64,000 nucleotides of DNA, taken from contig CP136063.1 of assembly GCA_032622095.1 (NCBI GenBank), positions 86,965,980-87,029,979 of the forward strand, read 5' to 3'. Below the pieces are notes generated by a model. The model was not told the origin of the DNA and searched no databases. It saw only the letters and a list, made by a program, of their open reading frames with translations. The position numbers were made by a program, and so were the translations under genes. Below, piece after piece: positions 1 to 10,495 of the stretch (position 1 is its first letter; each line of letters begins with the position of its first letter). The stretch is from Siphonodentalium dalli (taxonomy: Eukaryota; Mollusca; Scaphopoda; Gadilida; Siphonodentaliidae).

Positions 1-454
1 TAGATGCAGGAGGGGAAAAAAAAAAGAAAAAAAAACTCTCACAACAGTTTATTGGTTAAATTATGGAGTTCTACCTGAATTTCACAATAATTATATATAA
101 AAAATGAATTTGAAATGTGTTTTTAATATTCAAATTTAATATAAACAGACATTTCTTGTCATAAAATAAATAAAAATAGAGACATGTATTAATAGGAAAT
201 TAGTGCATACTGCTCCAATCCACAAATTGTCTAGCCAGGCATATGCGAATATAATTTAAAAACCCTACCTTTTAGCTGAGTAACGTTGAACTATTATTCC
301 CCATGCTTAATACTAGTACACTAATAAATATTAATTTATAAATAATTTTTAAAAAAAACAAAAACAAAAAAAATTTAAATTTTTTTTTTTTCATGGAATG
401 GAACAAAAGTTGTCGGCGGTGTTCGTAAACCAGACTTAAATATTGGTGTCGCCT

Positions 455-714
455 TAGTTTCCATATATCCCCAAATTGGCAGACACAACACAATGCATAA
501 TCAAGGTTCCATATTTGTGCACATCACCATCTTCACCATCCTTGAATTTAAATCTGAGTCCAGATCTCCAATTGCAGGTGAGGCCATGCAGAATTAGGTC
601 CCCAGAGGATGAATTTGCTGATGCTAGCCAGCTGTGCGGGGTACTGTCATTAAATTCACCCTCTCGAGACCCCATTCTGCAAATGTCCAGCACCATATTT
701 TGAGGCCTGTCTAC
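455..714. mobile_element. Family G (hAT-like MITE), right-hand part (G1)
   Basis: This is the right half of a family G element. It has the CCAAATTGGCAGAC internal segment, then a hairpin whose arms start GCAGAATTAGGTCCCCAGAG and end in CCATTCTGCAAATGTC, then a terminus ending AGGCCTG. The left end is missing. The ORFs seen on both strands here are palindrome artefacts, because the same peptide-like strings recur at every G copy in the window. Confidence 0.7.
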
Positions 715-893
715 CACCTACTTCCCACCAACAAATAGACACAACAGTACTGATGAGCTTGGCCAAAAGACGTTTTAGTGCAAGATTATTTCTTAAATAG
801 AAATATTAATTAGATTGAGTTCATGCTACACAGAATAAATGAGTGACTTTACTACAGAAAATATTAGATTTCATTCCAGTTTTTTATGATTTG

Positions 894-1200
894 CCCAAAC
901 TCCATGCAGCGCCCTCTCTGTTATCACTTTGATAGATCACTGCCGGAAGGATGGTACTTTGTGGACTGATACATCTATTTTTACATATCATCGAAACCTA
1001 TTATCTTATTTTGACCACCAAACAATTGCAATAATGGTAATTCTTTCGGTACTGATAAGTACAATATGAACTGAGCCTGACATGGACAATTTTAATCCTA
1101 AACATAAGAACTATTTAATAAAGATCATGTCAGAAATCCTTAATAAATGTCCTTGTTGCTGTGGTATCTTAGCGGAGCGATGAGAGATAACTCCGCCTGA
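894..1200 (-). repeat. Dispersed repeat V, copy 1
   Basis: The reverse complement of this ~300 bp segment matches 46447-46760 with scattered substitutions and small indels. Shared words include AACAAGGACATTT, GGATTTCTGACA and CCATGCAG. No terminal inverted repeats or ORF were seen, so the class is unknown. Confidence 0.7.
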
Positions 1201-2295
1201 AGTTTGTGATTTGCTCAGTAAAATGAAAAATGATCCCAGTTATGTTATCCTCTATAAAACACGTGGTTCTGTAGAGAGGTGCAATTATTCTTTTTTGTTA
1301 GAATACATCACAAGGGATTTATCAAACTTCAGACTCGATATACATAATCGTATACTCCATTGACCGGCTTGTTGATTTAATAAGACAGAAATGTTCAAGG
1401 GAGGCTATAAGATAATCATTAAATTGAGAAAATTGGGATGGTGTTCAATCATTATCATAGATATTCTAGCCTCACGGGGTTTAATAAAGTATTTTACACC
1501 AAATCTAATTTGAGCTTCCGACTACCAAGGGAAATCTTGCCAGAAGAAATATCGGAAACAGGTCAAAGAGCGAGAAATCTAAAATGTGCCTGGAGGAATT
1601 GCGTAATAATTTAATAGAAAGTAATGCCCAAAGAAACTTTCATCATAATTTTTTCTCCTATAATTAAATGGATCTTTGCAGTTATCTCTTCGAAAAGAAA
1701 TTTGAGATATTGGACTACTGAGCAAACAAATTGATTTTCCCATCATGCAATGCATGATAAATTGTGTAATATCATGAAGGATCCTACCTTTTACCTGCAG
1801 CCAGCCGATATCTCGTAAATTAGCGAGTGATTTAAACAGGCCCTGAAAATTAACGTAATAAATCAGTTAAGTTGAATATTTTCTGCAAAGAAGCACACAA
1901 ATGAATGCCGCTGCCCTGAGAACAAATAGCGCCAAGTCACTAATGCCAATAACTCCCCATAATTTCATTCGTTACCGCGTATAACAAGGCGAATGCACTC
2001 AATTTACTGGTTCTTCTGATTGCAGTAGAACTGTACACTTATCTATAATGTCCTGGAAGTTCTCAGACAAAATTGGCAATAAAGAATTGGATATTGGGAA
2101 ATGTATATCATTAATGTAATATCAGTAATGAAGTTTACTACACTAACAATACAAGGCATGCCATTTATAGTGGGTCCTTGGATGAATCATTGGTTGAAAG
2201 TCTGTTTGATGAAATACTCAAAGACGTGCATACTTCAATGATGGAATCCCTCTTCCCTGTGTTTTTTATATATACCCATGTTCTTAACTCCTTGA
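1201..2295. other. Unassigned AT-rich sequence
   Basis: No ORF of note, RNA gene or recognised repeat was seen. If the MCTP gene continues to the left, this is probably intron or flank between the C2B exon at 4263 and later exons. Confidence 0.4.
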
Positions 2296-2560
2296 TTAAC
2301 ACCATTTCATGATGGGAGCAGCGCTGGTGAAGCATTAAAGATATTGTGACAGTGCATTCTCTTATATATGAAAGTCTCCCATAGGGAGCCTCACATATAT
2401 AAGAGAATACACTGGCTTACAAGGTCAAGGTAAATATTGTTAGGCCAATGTATACTCTTATATATGCGAGGCTCCATACGGGAGACTCACATATATAAGA
2501 GAATGCATTGGTACAGTGTTTTCGCAAAATTTCAGGAAGCTCGGGTCATGGAAGTGTTAA
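2296..2560 (-). mobile_element. Family A TTAA MITE (A1)
   Basis: The element is bounded by TTAA at 2296 and 2557. Family A carries termini close to CCCTTTCATGACTGGAGCT and two ~68-bp hairpin modules (stem GCCARTGCATTCTCTTATAT, then ATGCGAG) separated by ~25 bp containing AATATTTACCTTGACCTTG. This copy is inverted and diverged, with one terminus reading CACCATTTCATGATGGGAGC. TTAA target plus a CCC-type terminus is the pattern of the piggyBac superfamily. No transposase is present. Confidence 0.85.
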
Positions 2561-2664
2561 TAAATGGATTCTTCTGGCAGTTATCCAAGTATATATTGGA
2601 AAGTCCATTATTCATTTGGAGGGTGTTCAGGAAATATGAGCAGATGACAAGGACGAAAACAAAT

Positions 2665-3019
2665 TAAAATAATGGTGCTTTATATAGCGCTTATCTCCTA
2701 TAACTGTGGACCCTATTAAAGCGCTTCACATTATTACCCCAGCTGTTGAGTAATGCGGAGTCTTATGTCTGCTGCCAATTTACAGGCGCTTCACTAGAGC
2801 AGCTTATGCTTACCCAACAACTCGGTCCCTATTTCTCGTCTAGGTACGACAAAGCGAGCACAGTACAAGTGACCTTGCTCAAGGTCACAACCTGGCACAA
2901 GATTTGATTAATCGGACCAAACCACTTTTGTAGAGAGGATAGTCCACAGGCGGGCGCGAACTCATGCCAGTGCATTAACACCATTACAAGTCCGACCGTC
3001 TAACCACTTGGCTACCGAA
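2665..3019 (-). mobile_element. tRNA-derived SINE-like element
   Basis: Read on the minus strand, the head (about 3019-2945) resembles a tRNA. It has an A-box-like TAGCCAAGTGGTTAGA, an anticodon-like CTTGTAA and a B-box-like GAGTTCGCGCCC. The tail carries AAGCGCTTTAATAGG and AAGCGCTATATAAAGCACC, resembling the AGCGCTATATAAA tails of L2-linked SINEs. The class is inferred from these motifs. It is not an intact tRNA gene. Confidence 0.65.
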
Positions 3020-3024
3020 CTTCA

Positions 3025-3320
3025 TATGGCCGTTTGTTGAACTTATTATTAGAATATTTCCCAAGGGAAAACTACTCATCATAAGGTAAGGATTAATAAA
3101 TACTCATTGACGAGTAGTTTCCTTGGGAAATGTTCAGATAATAAGTTCAACAAACAGCAATATTTAACTCATTACCTGAACATTTCCCACTAATGAATAG
3201 GAATCCTTATGTACTTGTATTATCTGTTCATTTATCTGTCATCTGACTATATTTCCCGAACATCCCTCCAGATGAATAATAGAACACTTTTATAACTAAA
3301 TTGGGATAATCCACCTAACG
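3025..3320 (+). mobile_element. Family C TTAA MITE, degenerate and rearranged (C1)
   Basis: Family C has termini near CCCTTTCTATACTAAAT, an inner inverted repeat (AAATGTTCAGATAATAAGTT and its complement) and a right half with GAATAATAGACCATTCCAAT. Here a reversed piece (about 3025-3080) precedes a forward copy. The right end decays after TTATAACTAAATTGGG, and neither TTAA end is preserved. Confidence 0.6.
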
Positions 3321-3594
3321 GAAATTGGGAATTTTTACAACAATGAGAATTCAGATAAGTTTTTCTAGTATGTTGAAATTAATCTTCAAGAGGGATAATT
3401 ATAAGTAATCAATGTCTTTTTTGTTGCATTTATGGGCATATAAAATTGTAAGCAGTCGAACAACTTACTTGGCATAAATTCACTATGCAGTAAGTCGTTC
3501 GGCCGCTTACAATTTGATATGCCAAAAAAGCAACAAAAAGACGTTGATTGCATATTTAGAACTGAGTGGAAGAATGTATTGTGGAGAGATTGTG

Positions 3595-3993
3595 TTAACC
3601 CTTTACCCAACAAACCGGCCAAAACCGGCCAAATAAAGCTTCAACAGCCTAAAATATCTTCGGTCTGTCTCAATAGAACCATACAAATATGGATATCATT
3701 GGAATCGGCTCCTTGACCACATTGTGATAGTTACAGTTAGCCCTGTGCCAATGCATTCTCTTATATATGCGAGTCGACCATAGGTCGCCTCGCATATATA
3801 AGAGAATGCATTGGCCTAAACAAATTCTTTTTTTAACACGTTTTACCATTTTTTCTTACATTCTTTAACAATTTTATAATTTTTAATGTGTTAAGCCAAT
3901 GCATTCTCTTATATATGCGAGGCGACCTATGGTCGACTCGCATATATAAGAGAATGCATTGGCACAGGGCCCTTCTGTTGGGTAAAGGGTTAA
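3595..3993 (+). mobile_element. Family D TTAA MITE (D1)
   Basis: TTAA lies at 3595 and 3990. The termini are CCCTTTACCCAACA and TGTTGGGTAAAGGG, an exact inverted pair. Inside are a left unique segment (AAATAAAGCTTCAACAGCC) and two hairpin modules sharing the family A outer stem but with the inner stem CGACC/GGTCG. The right TTAA is also the first TTAA of the family C copy that follows. Confidence 0.9.
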
Positions 3994-4237
3994 CCCTTTC
4001 TATACTAAATGGATTCTCCCACTCTGTTATTAAAGTATACATTGGAATGGTCTGTTACTCATCTGGAGGGGCTTTCAGGAAAAATAAGTAGACAACAGAT
4101 AATAAAAGTCCTATTTATAGGAGGAAAATGATCAGATAATAAGTTCAACAAACATGGTCATTTGTTGAACTTATTATCTGAACATTTCCTAAAGGAAAAT
4201 TACTTGTCAATTAGTATTTAGTAACAAAAAAAGTTAA
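3990..4237 (-). mobile_element. Family C TTAA MITE (C2)
   Basis: The copy is reversed. It begins TTAACCCTTTCTATACTAAAT, followed by GGATTCTCCCACTCTG and the inverted AAGTTCAACAAA / TTTGTTGAACTT pair. It ends at a TTAA (4234) about 20 bases from the MCTP splice donor at 4262. It abuts D1 and shares its TTAA. Confidence 0.8.
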
Positions 4238-4262
4238 TATTGATAGAACAGTGGTAACTTAC

Positions 4263-4446
4263 GTATTTCCTCACGATTTCCTCCCCTTCCTTTGGGTCGT
4301 AAGTATAGCTAGTTAAGTCAGATATAGTTTCCCCCGTTGTACCACTGATAGTGAGCAGTAGTTTTATCTGTCCTGCTCCGTCCTCCAGTGGCTGCTCTAT
4401 GATATGCGTTCTCTCTCGTTCTAACGTTGATAAATCTATTACAGCC
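4263..4446 (-). CDS. MCTP: MCTP exon: end of the second C2 domain (C2B) and linker
   Basis: The acceptor TATTTCAG lies just above 4446 and the donor GTAAGTT just below 4263. The exon has 184 nt, enters in phase 2 and leaves in phase 0. The reading includes DLSTLERERTHIIEQPLED, then GAGQIKLLLTISGTTGET, then the linker YDPKEGEEIVRKY. In MCTP proteins the DLS-L-RE-TH segment and the LLLT(I/V)S strand close C2B, and the acidic linker leads to C2C. The first base completes the Arg codon of DDFMGR from the preceding exon. No following C2C exon was found between here and position 1. Family-level identification is firm; the orthologue is not specified. Confidence 0.92.
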
Positions 4447-4447
4447 C

Positions 4448-4620
4448 TGAAATATTTACAAAAGTGTGCCAACAGGGTTCACGTTGTCAGTGGCCAAATT
4501 GGCCAATGACTATTGTTCGAAAATGGCCAAAGAAAATTTCATTTGGCCAAAATGTTTCAAGCATTTAGTCAGCAATCACCACTCTGGTTATCACTAGATC
4601 TCTATGAAACAGGTAATTAA
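4448..4620 (+). repeat. Dispersed repeat W (TGGCCAAA-rich), copy 1
   Basis: This piece contains TGGCCAAATTGGCCAATGAC, TGGCCAAAGAAAATT and GTCAGCAATCACC. Related strings occur at 43990-44110 and, more loosely, at 58810-58890. No termini were defined. Confidence 0.45.
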
Positions 4621-5069
4621 TCAGCAATTGCTTGCTGGTGTATGGATAACAATTTGTCATAATTAAGTCACACATTATCAACTTATCAAAACAATGATGA
4701 TTAGAAGCTAGAAAGGTGTCCTTTCTTATCCATGTGACAATAATTTACTACCTTGTGGTTTCAAAATAAGACAGTGCAGGCAAATCAGTGATCAATTACG
4801 TTGATATGTAGAGAATACCTACAGTATTTGTTTGAATACCAAAATATCTCATGCTACCTATCAGCTGATCAGTGTCAGATGCTTTATGAGTACTGTTCAA
4901 TTTGTTGTTCTATTAAAAGTGAAAACGCCACAAATGTGAGCATTAATAAGACGCATATAATAAAAAGAACACCTACAATTTTTGTTTGAATACCTGAAAT
5001 ATCTCATTCGTGTCTGGAAAGAAATATCTAATTTTCATGAGCAGCTGCAAGCCACGAGTGAAAATTTTA

Positions 5070-5144
5070 TATAACTGTGGTATATAATATGGCATATATT
5101 TTATATATGTGATCTGGGGGTTCGAAAATTAAGTGGGCCTTTAA
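5070..5144 (-). mobile_element. Family K terminal fragment (K1)
   Basis: The segment ends TTCGAAAATTAAGTGGGCCT followed by TTAA (5141). It is preceded by GTATATAATATGGCATATAT, the terminal ~75 bp of family K (complete copies at 37715 and 55052). Confidence 0.65.
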
Positions 5145-6186
5145 TACTCAAATGCTTATATAATAATTCCATTGAACAAAAGGTGTGTCCTTTTATAAAA
5201 TTTGTATCCTTTTGCAGGCCTTAAAATACCGATAACTCAAATTTTGGTGACTGACAAAATGATTGGTTTGTGTCAGTTTTTAATAATTTTGTGCTCGCTA
5301 TATAAATTTTCAAAAAGTGTATGCTATGTGTCATGGGACAGTTGAGGTGTTAAAACAAAATTTGGTTGGAATTGATAAAACTTACTATCTGAAAATCATG
5401 CTATTGTAATCAATTTGTTTATTGTAAGAAAAAAAATCAATTGAGTTCTTTTTTTTGTACACATATTGATACGCAGAGACAAAGCTTCAAGTACACTGAC
5501 CGCACAAGTGCTTGTTAAAACTTGTAACTGTACTCCCTATAGGAATTGGATGTTTCGTCAAAACTGCCAATTTTCTTCATTAATAATGCATGTGTTGCGA
5601 TGTTGTTTCTTTTCATTATCAGATACATAATAGACACGCATAAGTACATATGTTCCGTCCAATGCAAGAAACAGCATCGTTGTTTGGTCAGAGAGCCACG
5701 CAACATATCCCATGTTTACGTCTACGTCAACATAAAGGAAACCCAAGACAACCGTTTCATTGTGTCTCGCTGGCCTGCTTTTTTCATGACATCATTTATG
5801 TTGAACAACGTTATGGCGAGAGCAATAGGAGATTTTGACATTTTCTGCTGATCATTCTTCGGAATAAATGTCAAATTGCTATGAATGACAAGGACTGTCG
5901 GCAGAACATATAAGTTATTGTGGTGATTGATGGCAACATGGTGTGACCTTTATGGCTTAGAGCCTATGTTCAGCCTCATCGCTTCGAGTTTTATCGATAT
6001 TGTAAATATATAGCATTAAAATATGCACTTAGACATAAAACTAAATTATTATCTGTATCAAAAAACTCAAAATCAAAGCATTTTGATACATTTAAATCAG
6101 TACTGGTCATACTGACAGGCAAAAGCACACATGCACCAGGCTTGGTCTTTTGGTATCTTAGACGTTTCAGTTGTTATTTTTATTAG
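5145..6186. other. Unassigned intronic sequence
   Basis: This lies in the MCTP intron between the exons at 6458 and 4446. A 101-codon plus-strand ORF (5546-5851) overlaps other-frame ORFs and has no recognisable domain, so it is not called. Nothing else is evident. Confidence 0.4.
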
Positions 6187-6450
6187 TTAACCTTTCCATG
6201 ACTGGAGCTTCATGAAATTTAGCGAAAAACCTGTGCCAATACATTCTCTTATATATGTGAGTCTACCATAGGGAGCCTCGCACATTTAAGAGAATGCATT
6301 GGCCTAACAATATTTAATTTGACATTGTAAGCCAGTGCATTCTCTTATATATGTGAGGCTCCCTATGGGATACTCGTATATATAAAGAAAATGCTATGGC
6401 ATAGGAACTTTAATTCTGCACAAGCGCAGCTCCCGTCATGAAAGGATTAA
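6187..6450 (+). mobile_element. Family A TTAA MITE next to an MCTP splice donor (A2)
   Basis: TTAA lies at 6187 and 6447, with termini CCTTTCCATGACTGGAGCT and AGCTCCCGTCATGAAAGGA. Two hairpin modules are present with the family spacer. The element's TTAA sits directly against GAGTTAC (6451-6457), the complement of the MCTP donor GTAACTC, so the intron enters the transposon after seven bases. Confidence 0.9.
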
Positions 6451-6457
6451 GAGTTAC

Positions 6458-6588
6458 CTGCCCATGAAGTCATCTCGCCCAGTTACATCATGATCGAATA
6501 CAGTCATCTCGAGATGGTTGCTTTGTTCGTTGTATAATCGGAGATCAAATTGTTCCAGCCACCGAGGATTCAATGTCTTTCTCACATG
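6458..6588 (-). CDS. MCTP: MCTP exon: middle of the second C2 domain (C2B)
   Basis: The acceptor TTTTTAG lies just above 6588 and the donor GTAACTC just below 6458. The 131 nt enter in phase 0 and leave in phase 2. The reading contains RKTLNPRWLEQFDLRLY, then LEMTVFDHD and GRDDFMGR. NP-W-E-F is the conserved C2 strand-4 motif. The aspartates of FDHD and RDD are the second cluster of calcium-coordinating residues, so this C2B appears competent for calcium binding. The phase fits both neighbouring exons exactly. A family A transposon lies seven bases beyond the donor. Confidence 0.95.
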
Positions 6589-6669
6589 CTAAAAATATAA
6601 TCCATGTCCAGAAGTTTAATCTTTTTTCTCTCATGAAGTCTTGACCACATTTTCCAGCAAATTTAAATA

Positions 6670-6837
6670 CTGTAATGCGCAAAATAATCGACTCCTTAAC
6701 CATAGAATAATTATGGGTAACTTTTAATTATTTAGTTGGAAATATGGCTTGTTGCCATTCATCGGGAAGCTCTCAATAATTAAAAGTTACCCATAATTCT
6801 GCTGTGGTTAAGGAGTCGATTATTTAGAGCATTACTG
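6670..6837. mobile_element. Family H palindromic MITE (H1)
   Basis: Family H is a ~213 bp near-perfect palindrome. It starts CAGTAATGCCCTAAATAATC, turns over at a centre like CTCTCACTGAGAG, ends GGGCATTACTG and is flanked by TA on both sides. CAGT ends at a TA target indicate the Tc1/mariner superfamily. This copy has a CTGTAATGCGC start and has lost most of the right arm's inner half; length is 168 bp. Confidence 0.8.
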
Positions 6838-7132
6838 TACATGGTATAAATTACTTTCTGATAAGACCCTGCCTAAAACACTGATCAGTGGCCTCTGTTC
6901 AGATGGATATATAGGTGTCGTATTGTGGTACAAACAATACAATGCTGTCAGGCCCTCAAACTTTCAGAACCTAATAAAACAACCCACTATTGGAGGTTTC
7001 CAGACGTATTAATTAGTGGGAAGAGCTTATGGGTTGCTAGGAGACAATGCGTCTGCAGAAATAGTTCAATTAGTTTTAAAGTGCCCATCAATATGCTATA
7101 TAATACTCCGAAAACATACATTATTTTCGTCT

Positions 7133-7516
7133 TTAACCCTTTACCCAACAAACCTGCCAAAAACGCCCAAATAAAGCTTCAACAGCCTAAAATATCTTCG
7201 GTCTGTCTCAATAACACCATACAAATATGGATATCATTGGAACCGGTTCATTGACCACATTGTGATAGTTACAGTTATGCCCTGTGCCAATGCATTCTCT
7301 TATATGGTCGACTCGCATATATAAGAGAATGCATTGGCCTAAAAAAAATCTTTTTTTAACACGTTTTACCAATTTTTCTTACATTCTTTAACAATTTTAT
7401 AATTTTTAATGTGTTAAGCCAATGCATTCTCTTATATATGCGAGGCGACCTATGGTCGACTCGCATATATAAGAGAATGCATTGGCACAGGGCCCTTCTG
7501 TTGGGTAAAGGGTTAA
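7133..7516 (+). mobile_element. Family D TTAA MITE (D2)
   Basis: TTAA lies at 7133 and 7513, with exact CCCTTTACCCAACA / TGTTGGGTAAAGGG termini. The first hairpin module has lost about half its left inner arm (CTCTTATATGGTCGACTCGC); the second is complete. It is otherwise nearly the same as D1. Confidence 0.9.
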
Positions 7517-7644
7517 TTGTGAAAAATAGTGATATAATCATGGATGAATTTTGAACACCATTGCACAACTCAAATTTCCAGTATATTAAGATTTGACAAA
7601 ATTGACAAAAATGTTGTTTGGAGGATTATCCTCACCCTCTTATA

Positions 7645-7975
7645 CAAGCCTGAGTTTATGTGCCTGTCATGTGCAGAATGAGGTCCCCAGAGGGTGAATT
7701 TAGTGACGCTATCCCGCATAGTGGGCTAGCATCACCAAATTCACCTTCTGGGAGATATAGAGAAACTAAACTAAAAAAGAAATAGAATCTATGTGAAGAA
7801 GTATCTATAGAAATTTGAAAATAAAGGAACTTTCCATAGAAGATGAGACCTAAGCAGAATGAGGTCCCCAGAGGGTGAATTTAGTGATGCTAGCCCACTA
7901 TGCGGGATAGCGTCACTAAACTCACCTTCTGGGGACCTCATTCTGCAAATGACAGGCACACTAAATTCAGACTTG
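7645..7975. mobile_element. Family G hAT-like MITE with perfect 8-bp target duplication (G2)
   Basis: The element starts CAAGCCTGAG and ends CAGACTTG. The flanks are CTCTTATA at 7637-7644 and CTCTTATA at 7976-7983, an exact 8-bp direct repeat as made by hAT transposases. Inside are two hairpins with arms CAGAATGAGGTCCCCAGAGG and complement, separated by a short AT-rich core. The right target copy is about 40 bases from the MCTP donor at 8029. Confidence 0.88.
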
Positions 7976-8029
7976 CTCTTATATTGTGAATACAGATATG
8001 CATTTGAGACACAACAGATAATACCTTAC

Positions 8030-8209
8030 TTTGCATTTGTACTTTTCGTTCCCCAGTCGGAACTTGACATAGGGATCACTGAAACCATTGTCATCCATCG
8101 ATACGAGATTCTTGCCCTCGACTAGTATTATCGTGACCACACCGCTCCAGATCTGCATCTTGAGTTTTTTTGCAGTATCACCAATTCTTACAGTTGACCG
8201 TTTGAAAAA
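8030..8209 (-). CDS. MCTP: MCTP exon: start of the second C2 domain (C2B)
   Basis: The acceptor CTCTTTCAG lies just above 8209 and the donor GTAAGG just below 8030. The 180 nt are phase 0 at both ends. The reading passes from a basic linker (FFKRSTVRIGDTAKKLKMQ) into IWSGVVTIILVEGKNL, SMDDNGFSDPYVKFRLG and NEKYKCK. IWS-VVTI-LVE and SDPYVKFRLG are characteristic of MCTP C2B. The aspartates in MDDNG and SDPY form the first calcium-binding loop. It joins in phase to the linker exon at 29767 and to the exon at 6588, so no exon need be missing between them. Confidence 0.95.
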
Positions 8210-8271
8210 CTGAAAGAGTGAAAACAACATACTCAAAAATATTCGAGTACAGAATGAGTAAACAATAATTT

Positions 8272-8514
8272 TTAACCCTTTCTATACTTAATACTCATTG
8301 ATGAGTAGTTATCGCATAGGAAATGTTCAGATAATAAGTTCAATAAATGACCATAGGTTGAACATTTTCTGCTAATAAATAGGAATCATTCTCCACTTTT
8401 ATTATCTGTCGTCTAATTATTTTTCCAGAACACGCCTCCAGATGAATAATAGACAAATCTAACACATACTTTTATAACTGTGTGGGAGAATCCATTTAGT
8501 GTAGAAAGGGTTAA
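8272..8514 (+). mobile_element. Family C TTAA MITE (C3)
   Basis: TTAA lies at 8272 and 8511, with CCCTTTCTATACTTAAT at the left and ATTTAGTGTAGAAAGGG at the right. The inner inverted pair is partly lost. It sits about 60 bases upstream of the MCTP acceptor at 8210. Confidence 0.85.
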
Positions 8515-8881
8515 TGCACTACAGTAAATTCAAAGTCATGCATTTCTGTTCATGAATTCTGCAAGAAGTCAGCTAATATAATCTTATTTTCGCTGCAGAG
8601 AGATGTGACATATCCTCAGTCTTGTGTAAGGCCAATTAATATCACTTGTTTCTTTCCGATTGGTTCTGATTGGATGGTAAAAAACTCGTTACAGGGGGGG
8701 GGGCAAGCAAGCAAGCAAGGATGGGACGCAGCCCCAAACCAGCAAAAATTCTAGTGCGGATGCCAATAAATGAAAATAATGACATTTCTTCCCACTTTGG
8801 AACAGACATTTTGTAGGGTTGCTGCTTTTTGTGAGACACGTGACCTAAGCTCTTAGTTCTATCGATAACACTGGCTGAATA

Positions 8882-9091
8882 CAGTAATGCCCTAGATAAT
8901 TCACTGTTTAACAACAACAGAATTATGGGTAATTTTTCAGGATTTAGTTGAAATATGGCTTGTTACCATTCATCGGAAAGCTCACTGAGAGCTTTCTGAT
9001 TAATGGCAACAAGCCATATTTCCAACTAAATCCTGAAAAATTACCCATAATTCTGCTGTGGTTAAGGAGTCGATTATTTAGGGCATTACTG
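8882..9091. mobile_element. Family H palindromic MITE (H2)
   Basis: A nearly full-length copy from CAGTAATGCCC to GGGCATTACTG, followed by TA. It is followed directly by a duplicated half arm (next entry). Confidence 0.85.
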
Positions 9092-9206
9092 TATATCTGA
9101 GATCTTTCTGATGAATGGCAACAAGCCATATTTCCGACTAAATCCTGAAAAATTACCCATAATTCTGCTGTGGTTATAAAGGAGTCGATTATTTAGGGCA
9201 TTACTG
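9092..9206. repeat. Tandem extra half arm of H2
   Basis: This repeats the right arm of H2, from TATATCTGAG through the GCAACAAGCCATATTTCC block to GGCATTACTG. It carries small differences (TTCCGACTAAAT against TTCCAACTAAAT, and GGTTATAAAGG against GGTTAAGG). It therefore looks like a segmental duplication, not a separate insertion. Confidence 0.7.
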
Positions 9207-9609
9207 TATATCTGTTAGCATGGGGAATGACCGATGCGGATGCACACTGGTATGGTAGCGATGCACACTTATTTGTACGAATCATGCTACATGTGGTCCA
9301 GGTGATTAGGTAATTTAGTGCACTATTTGTTGATTATCAAACAGTAACTTTTCCAATTTCTTCTGAAGAGATTTCGCTAGAAGATGACAACGGTAAATTT
9401 GTCAACTATCCAATTCATATTATTTTTATTCCTTTATTTCCGAACAAGTTCTCTAAAGTTTGTGACATGCGCAAAAAACTTCTACAAGAGTAGCATTACT
9501 GTAGCTGGTCTAATTGGTGAAAAAAATTTATTATAGAATTACTTTGAAATACGCTAAATGTTGTTTTGAAATTCAGCACCGTAGAAATGCAGCACATAAC
9601 ACAAAACTA

Positions 9610-9811
9610 CAGTAATCGACTCCTTAACCACAGCAGAATTATGAGTAACTTTTCAGGATTTAGTCGGAAATATGGCTTGTTGCCATTCATCGGAAAGCAC
9701 TCAGTGAGAGCTTTCCGATGAATGGCAACAAGCCATATTTCCGACTAAATCCTGAAAAATTACCCATAATTCTGCTGTGGTTAAGGAGTAAATTATATAG
9801 GGAATAAACTG
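9610..9811. mobile_element. Family H palindromic MITE (H3)
   Basis: The palindrome has a 12-base deletion near the left end (CAGTAATCGACTCC) and a decayed right end (GGGAATAAACTG). The centre and inner arms are intact. Confidence 0.8.
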
Positions 9812-10495
9812 CAGTAGAAGATGAAGCACATCAGATTTTGCCATTAATAAAAAAAAACCTGTAGCAAAGAACTGTTTAGAAAAAGTGCGTTGGGGCTGGG
9901 GGCCCTTCCTGGTTCACATAGGACTGCCCCATGGCATGTGAGCCTCATCTTGGTAAATATTAATTCAAAGTACATATGTCATATATATATAATAAGTAGC
10001 TAGTGCCATCGCTCAAATTCTTAATGTCCTTCAGGGGGATTTGATCATCTATTGGGAGAGGCCCTGCTGAGTCCAAAAGATACTCAATCCCCTGAGCGGA
10101 CATAAACACTAGAAGCAACATCATGAACTACATATTTTATTTATCCATAAACACAAGACTTCTCTTTTGTGGGGGAAATATGTCATTCTCCTTAGTTTTT
10201 CATTCGTTACATCAATGACGCCCTTACATCTATATTATTCATGATGTGGGCAAACCTGAGTGCAGCTTAGAGCAAAATAGTTTGTTTTTTTTAGTTATTC
10301 TAAGATGACCTTGTTCTGATGGTTTATAGATGTTTTAGAGCGAAAACGCAAAAGTGATGTAGAAAATTATTCTAATAACCATATAATTGGTGGACAAGCC
10401 TAAGAATATGAATATATAGGAGATATATATAGCACAGTAGCAATGTTATATTTATTGCCTCCGAAACATGCCGAGCCGAGCTGGCCCTTAGGGTT

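Noticed and set aside
476-717. Overlapping ORFs on both strands with CRMRSPEGEF/LNSPSGDLILQM-like strings, also at 7859, 27263, 42025, 48769 and 52746
   Set aside because: These are translations of the family G hairpin arms. The same peptide recurs wherever the palindrome occurs, in both strands.
2437-2667. ORFs with CILLYMRGSIRETHIYKRMHW-like strings, also at 3888, 7356, 17735, 25893 and 39311
   Set aside because: Artefact of the A/D/E hairpin module, read identically on both strands.
1-4262. MCTP C2C exon
   Set aside because: The minus strand was read for SDP-F and NP-W-F C2 motifs and none was found between position 1 and the C2B exon.
5546-5851. 101-codon plus-strand ORF
   Set aside because: No recognisable domain, overlapping ORFs in other frames and on the other strand, no splice or promoter context.
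8944-9129. ORFs with NRLLNHSRIMGNFSGFS and YGLLPFIGKLS, at many positions
   Set aside because: Translation of the family H palindrome, not protein-coding.
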